From the NCBI GenBank assembly GCA_002347125.1, contig DDXG01000086.1:1-5025 (forward strand): a stretch of 5,025 bases of DNA. The letters run 5' to 3'. This document shows positions 4,073-5,025 of this stretch, piece after piece. The stretch's first letter is position 1, and each line of letters begins with the position of its first letter. Under the pieces are notes generated by a model that did no database searches, was not told where the DNA came from, and worked only from the letters and a program-made list of their open reading frames with translations. Source of the DNA: Phycisphaerales bacterium UBA2266 (GTDB taxonomy: Bacteria; Planctomycetota; Phycisphaerae; Sedimentisphaerales; Anaerobacaceae). Made by a program: the position numbers and the translations under genes.

Positions 4073-5025
4073 GGCTCGTATTTCGTGTTTCGTCGTTCGT
4101 ATTTCGTCCTTCGTCCCGAAGTCGCTTCGGGATCGTCCGTCGTCCCTCGTCCACCGGCGCCGGCGGTCTCGAACAGGGCCTCCACACGCATGGCAATCCG
4201 CGCCGAGTCCGAGGGCGAGTAATCCGTCACGATCTTCAGAAACGGCAGACGCAGACGGTTCTCGCAGAGCTCCTTGACCAGGTAAGACTCGATGTCGTAG
4301 GTCAGACAGGCCTGCCAGACCAGGTCAATGACGCAGTCGGGGCGATACTCGGCGGCCAGTTCCTCGATAACGGCAAGCCGTCGGTCGTTGCCGGTCATAA
4401 CCGAGCACGGCAGGCCGAAGTACTTGCGGGCAAGCGCGTCGACGGGATCGTCGGCCGATTCCGTGTCGCTGGCATCCGGCCCGCGAACCGATGGCACACC
4501 TGTCTCGACGTCCTCAAGGATAGGCTTGAGACCCGTGCAGTTGTCCATGGCGACGATAAGCCCGCCGGCCGATTCGATGATATCAACGACGCGTTCGGCC
4601 CCATGGACCACCGGCACACCGGTCAGCAGCACGCGGACACGCCCGTCACATCGCGGCGGCCGCTGCATCGCAAGCCATTGCAGACACTCAGCATACTTGT
4701 CCAGATCGGCGGTGATGCCGGAGATGCTGCTCTTGAGCTGCAACAGTTGTCGGCCGGTCAACGGCGGCGAATCGGACTTCATCAAGGCGGCCAACTCGCG
4801 ACGCAGGGCCCGTTCGCGGTTCATCGTCTGTATTGCGTCGCGAATCCGGTCATCCGTGATGGTAACACCGAAGCGCCGTTCGAGTTCGCCCCGGAGCTTC
4901 CGCAGTTCCGCCCTCCAATGGTCAAGAGCATCGGCGTCATCGGGCTTCTGGGGCAGTTCAAGGACATACATGGGGCGCCGGCGGCCCATGAGTTCGTACA
5001 TCTTCTTCTTGCCGTCGCAGGTGGT
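4069..5025 (-). CDS. 2-hydroxyacyl-CoA dehydratase / double-cubane-cluster-like protein, 5' end beyond window
   Basis: The 318 visible residues open with TTCDGKKKMYEL, a signature of the HgdB/YjiM/double-cubane-cluster branch in which the Cys (residue 3 here) binds an Fe-S cluster. That codon lies upstream of the first in-window ATG (5001), so the real start is beyond the edge. Further family motifs are VLELPQ (21-26), VRVLLTGVPVV (130-140), ESAGGLIVAMDNCTG (151-165, Cys163), DLVWQACLTYDIESY (234-248, Cys240) and IVTDYSPSD (265-273). The terminal helix is RIAMRVEALFE (276-286). In known systems such proteins receive electrons from an HgdC-type ATPase, and one is encoded three genes downstream. 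Residues about 292-318 are repeat-encoded (GRRTKYERRNTKYEP at the end) and replace or extend the native C-terminus. This is the best-conserved of the three paralogs and the most likely catalytic member. Confidence 0.92.
   Translation of the reverse strand, partial: TTCDGKKKMYELMGRRRPMYVLELPQKPDDADALDHWRAELRKLRGELERRFGVTITDDRIRDAIQTMNRERALRRELAALMKSDSPPLTGRQLLQLKSSISGITADLDKYAECLQWLAMQRPPRCDGRVRVLLTGVPVVHGAERVVDIIESAGGLIVAMDNCTGLKPILEDVETGVPSVRGPDASDTESADDPVDALARKYFGLPCSVMTGNDRRLAVIEELAAEYRPDCVIDLVWQACLTYDIESYLVKELCENRLRLPFLKIVTDYSPSDSARIAMRVEALFETAGAGGRGTTDDPEATSGRRTKYERRNTKYEP
4073..4155 (-). repeat. Composite repeat encoding the C-terminal tail of the first dehydratase-like gene
   Basis: On the coding strand a GGGACGA-type array (about 4133-4152) leads to a perfect hairpin (4114-4132) and then ACGAAA/TACGAAC-type units (about 4075-4113). 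The order and orientation are the same as in the other composite copies. It is read in frame as the last 27 residues of the upstream protein and ends at the ATGA junction. Confidence 0.83.
4114..4132. repeat. Perfect hairpin of the composite repeat
   Basis: TCCCGAAG (4114-4121) and CTTCGGGA (4125-4132) form an 8-bp stem around a 3-nt loop. No T-run follows on the minus strand and the hairpin lies within a reading frame, so a terminator role is unlikely. Confidence 0.8.

Noticed and set aside
2960..4222. Plus-strand open frame of 420 codons
   Set aside because: It is antisense to the dehydratase-like gene and starts inside a repeat. No family motif was seen.

Overview
The window is a GC-rich stretch carrying one minus-strand gene cluster that reads from right to left and has almost no intergenic DNA. 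In transcription order it holds five genes. The first is a 5'-truncated HgdB-type 2-hydroxyacyl-CoA dehydratase / double-cubane-cluster-like protein (4069-5025). Two further members of the same superfamily follow (2741-4072 and 1335-2744), then an ATP-dependent activator of the HgdC/BadF/BcrA family (518-1330). The last is a selenide, water dikinase (SelD) that runs off the left edge (1-432) and carries an unusual cysteine-rich N-terminal extension. No rRNA, tRNA, CRISPR array, transposase or convincing terminator or promoter is visible.

The enzymes point to an anaerobe, because archerase-type activators and HgdB-type Fe-S proteins are oxygen-sensitive. The activator would use ATP hydrolysis to send low-potential electrons to one or more of the three HgdB-like proteins. 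The substrate cannot be read from the sequence. The adjacent SelD hints at a link to selenium metabolism, but the left part of the locus is missing. The taxon is uncertain. A high-GC environmental bacterium, perhaps of the Planctomycetota, is a weak guess based only on the style of the interspersed repeats.

The most striking content is not the genes but a family of short, modular, interspersed repeats lodged in and between them (433-540, 1333-1364, 2789-3006, 3407-3532, 4073-4155, perhaps 1796-1825), about 11% of the window. On the coding strand the larger copies have the order GGGACGA-type tandem array, GC-rich hairpin, then TACGAAA- or GCAATAC-type tandem array, always in the same orientation as the genes. 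They sit in frame. They supply the C-terminal tail of all three complete or 3'-complete dehydratase-like proteins or a loop next to it, the last residues and stop codon of the activator, and two internal insertions in the middle dehydratase-like gene. Just upstream of selD the array includes the apparent ribosome binding site. This looks like a coding-compatible repeat family that spreads through genes without breaking them.
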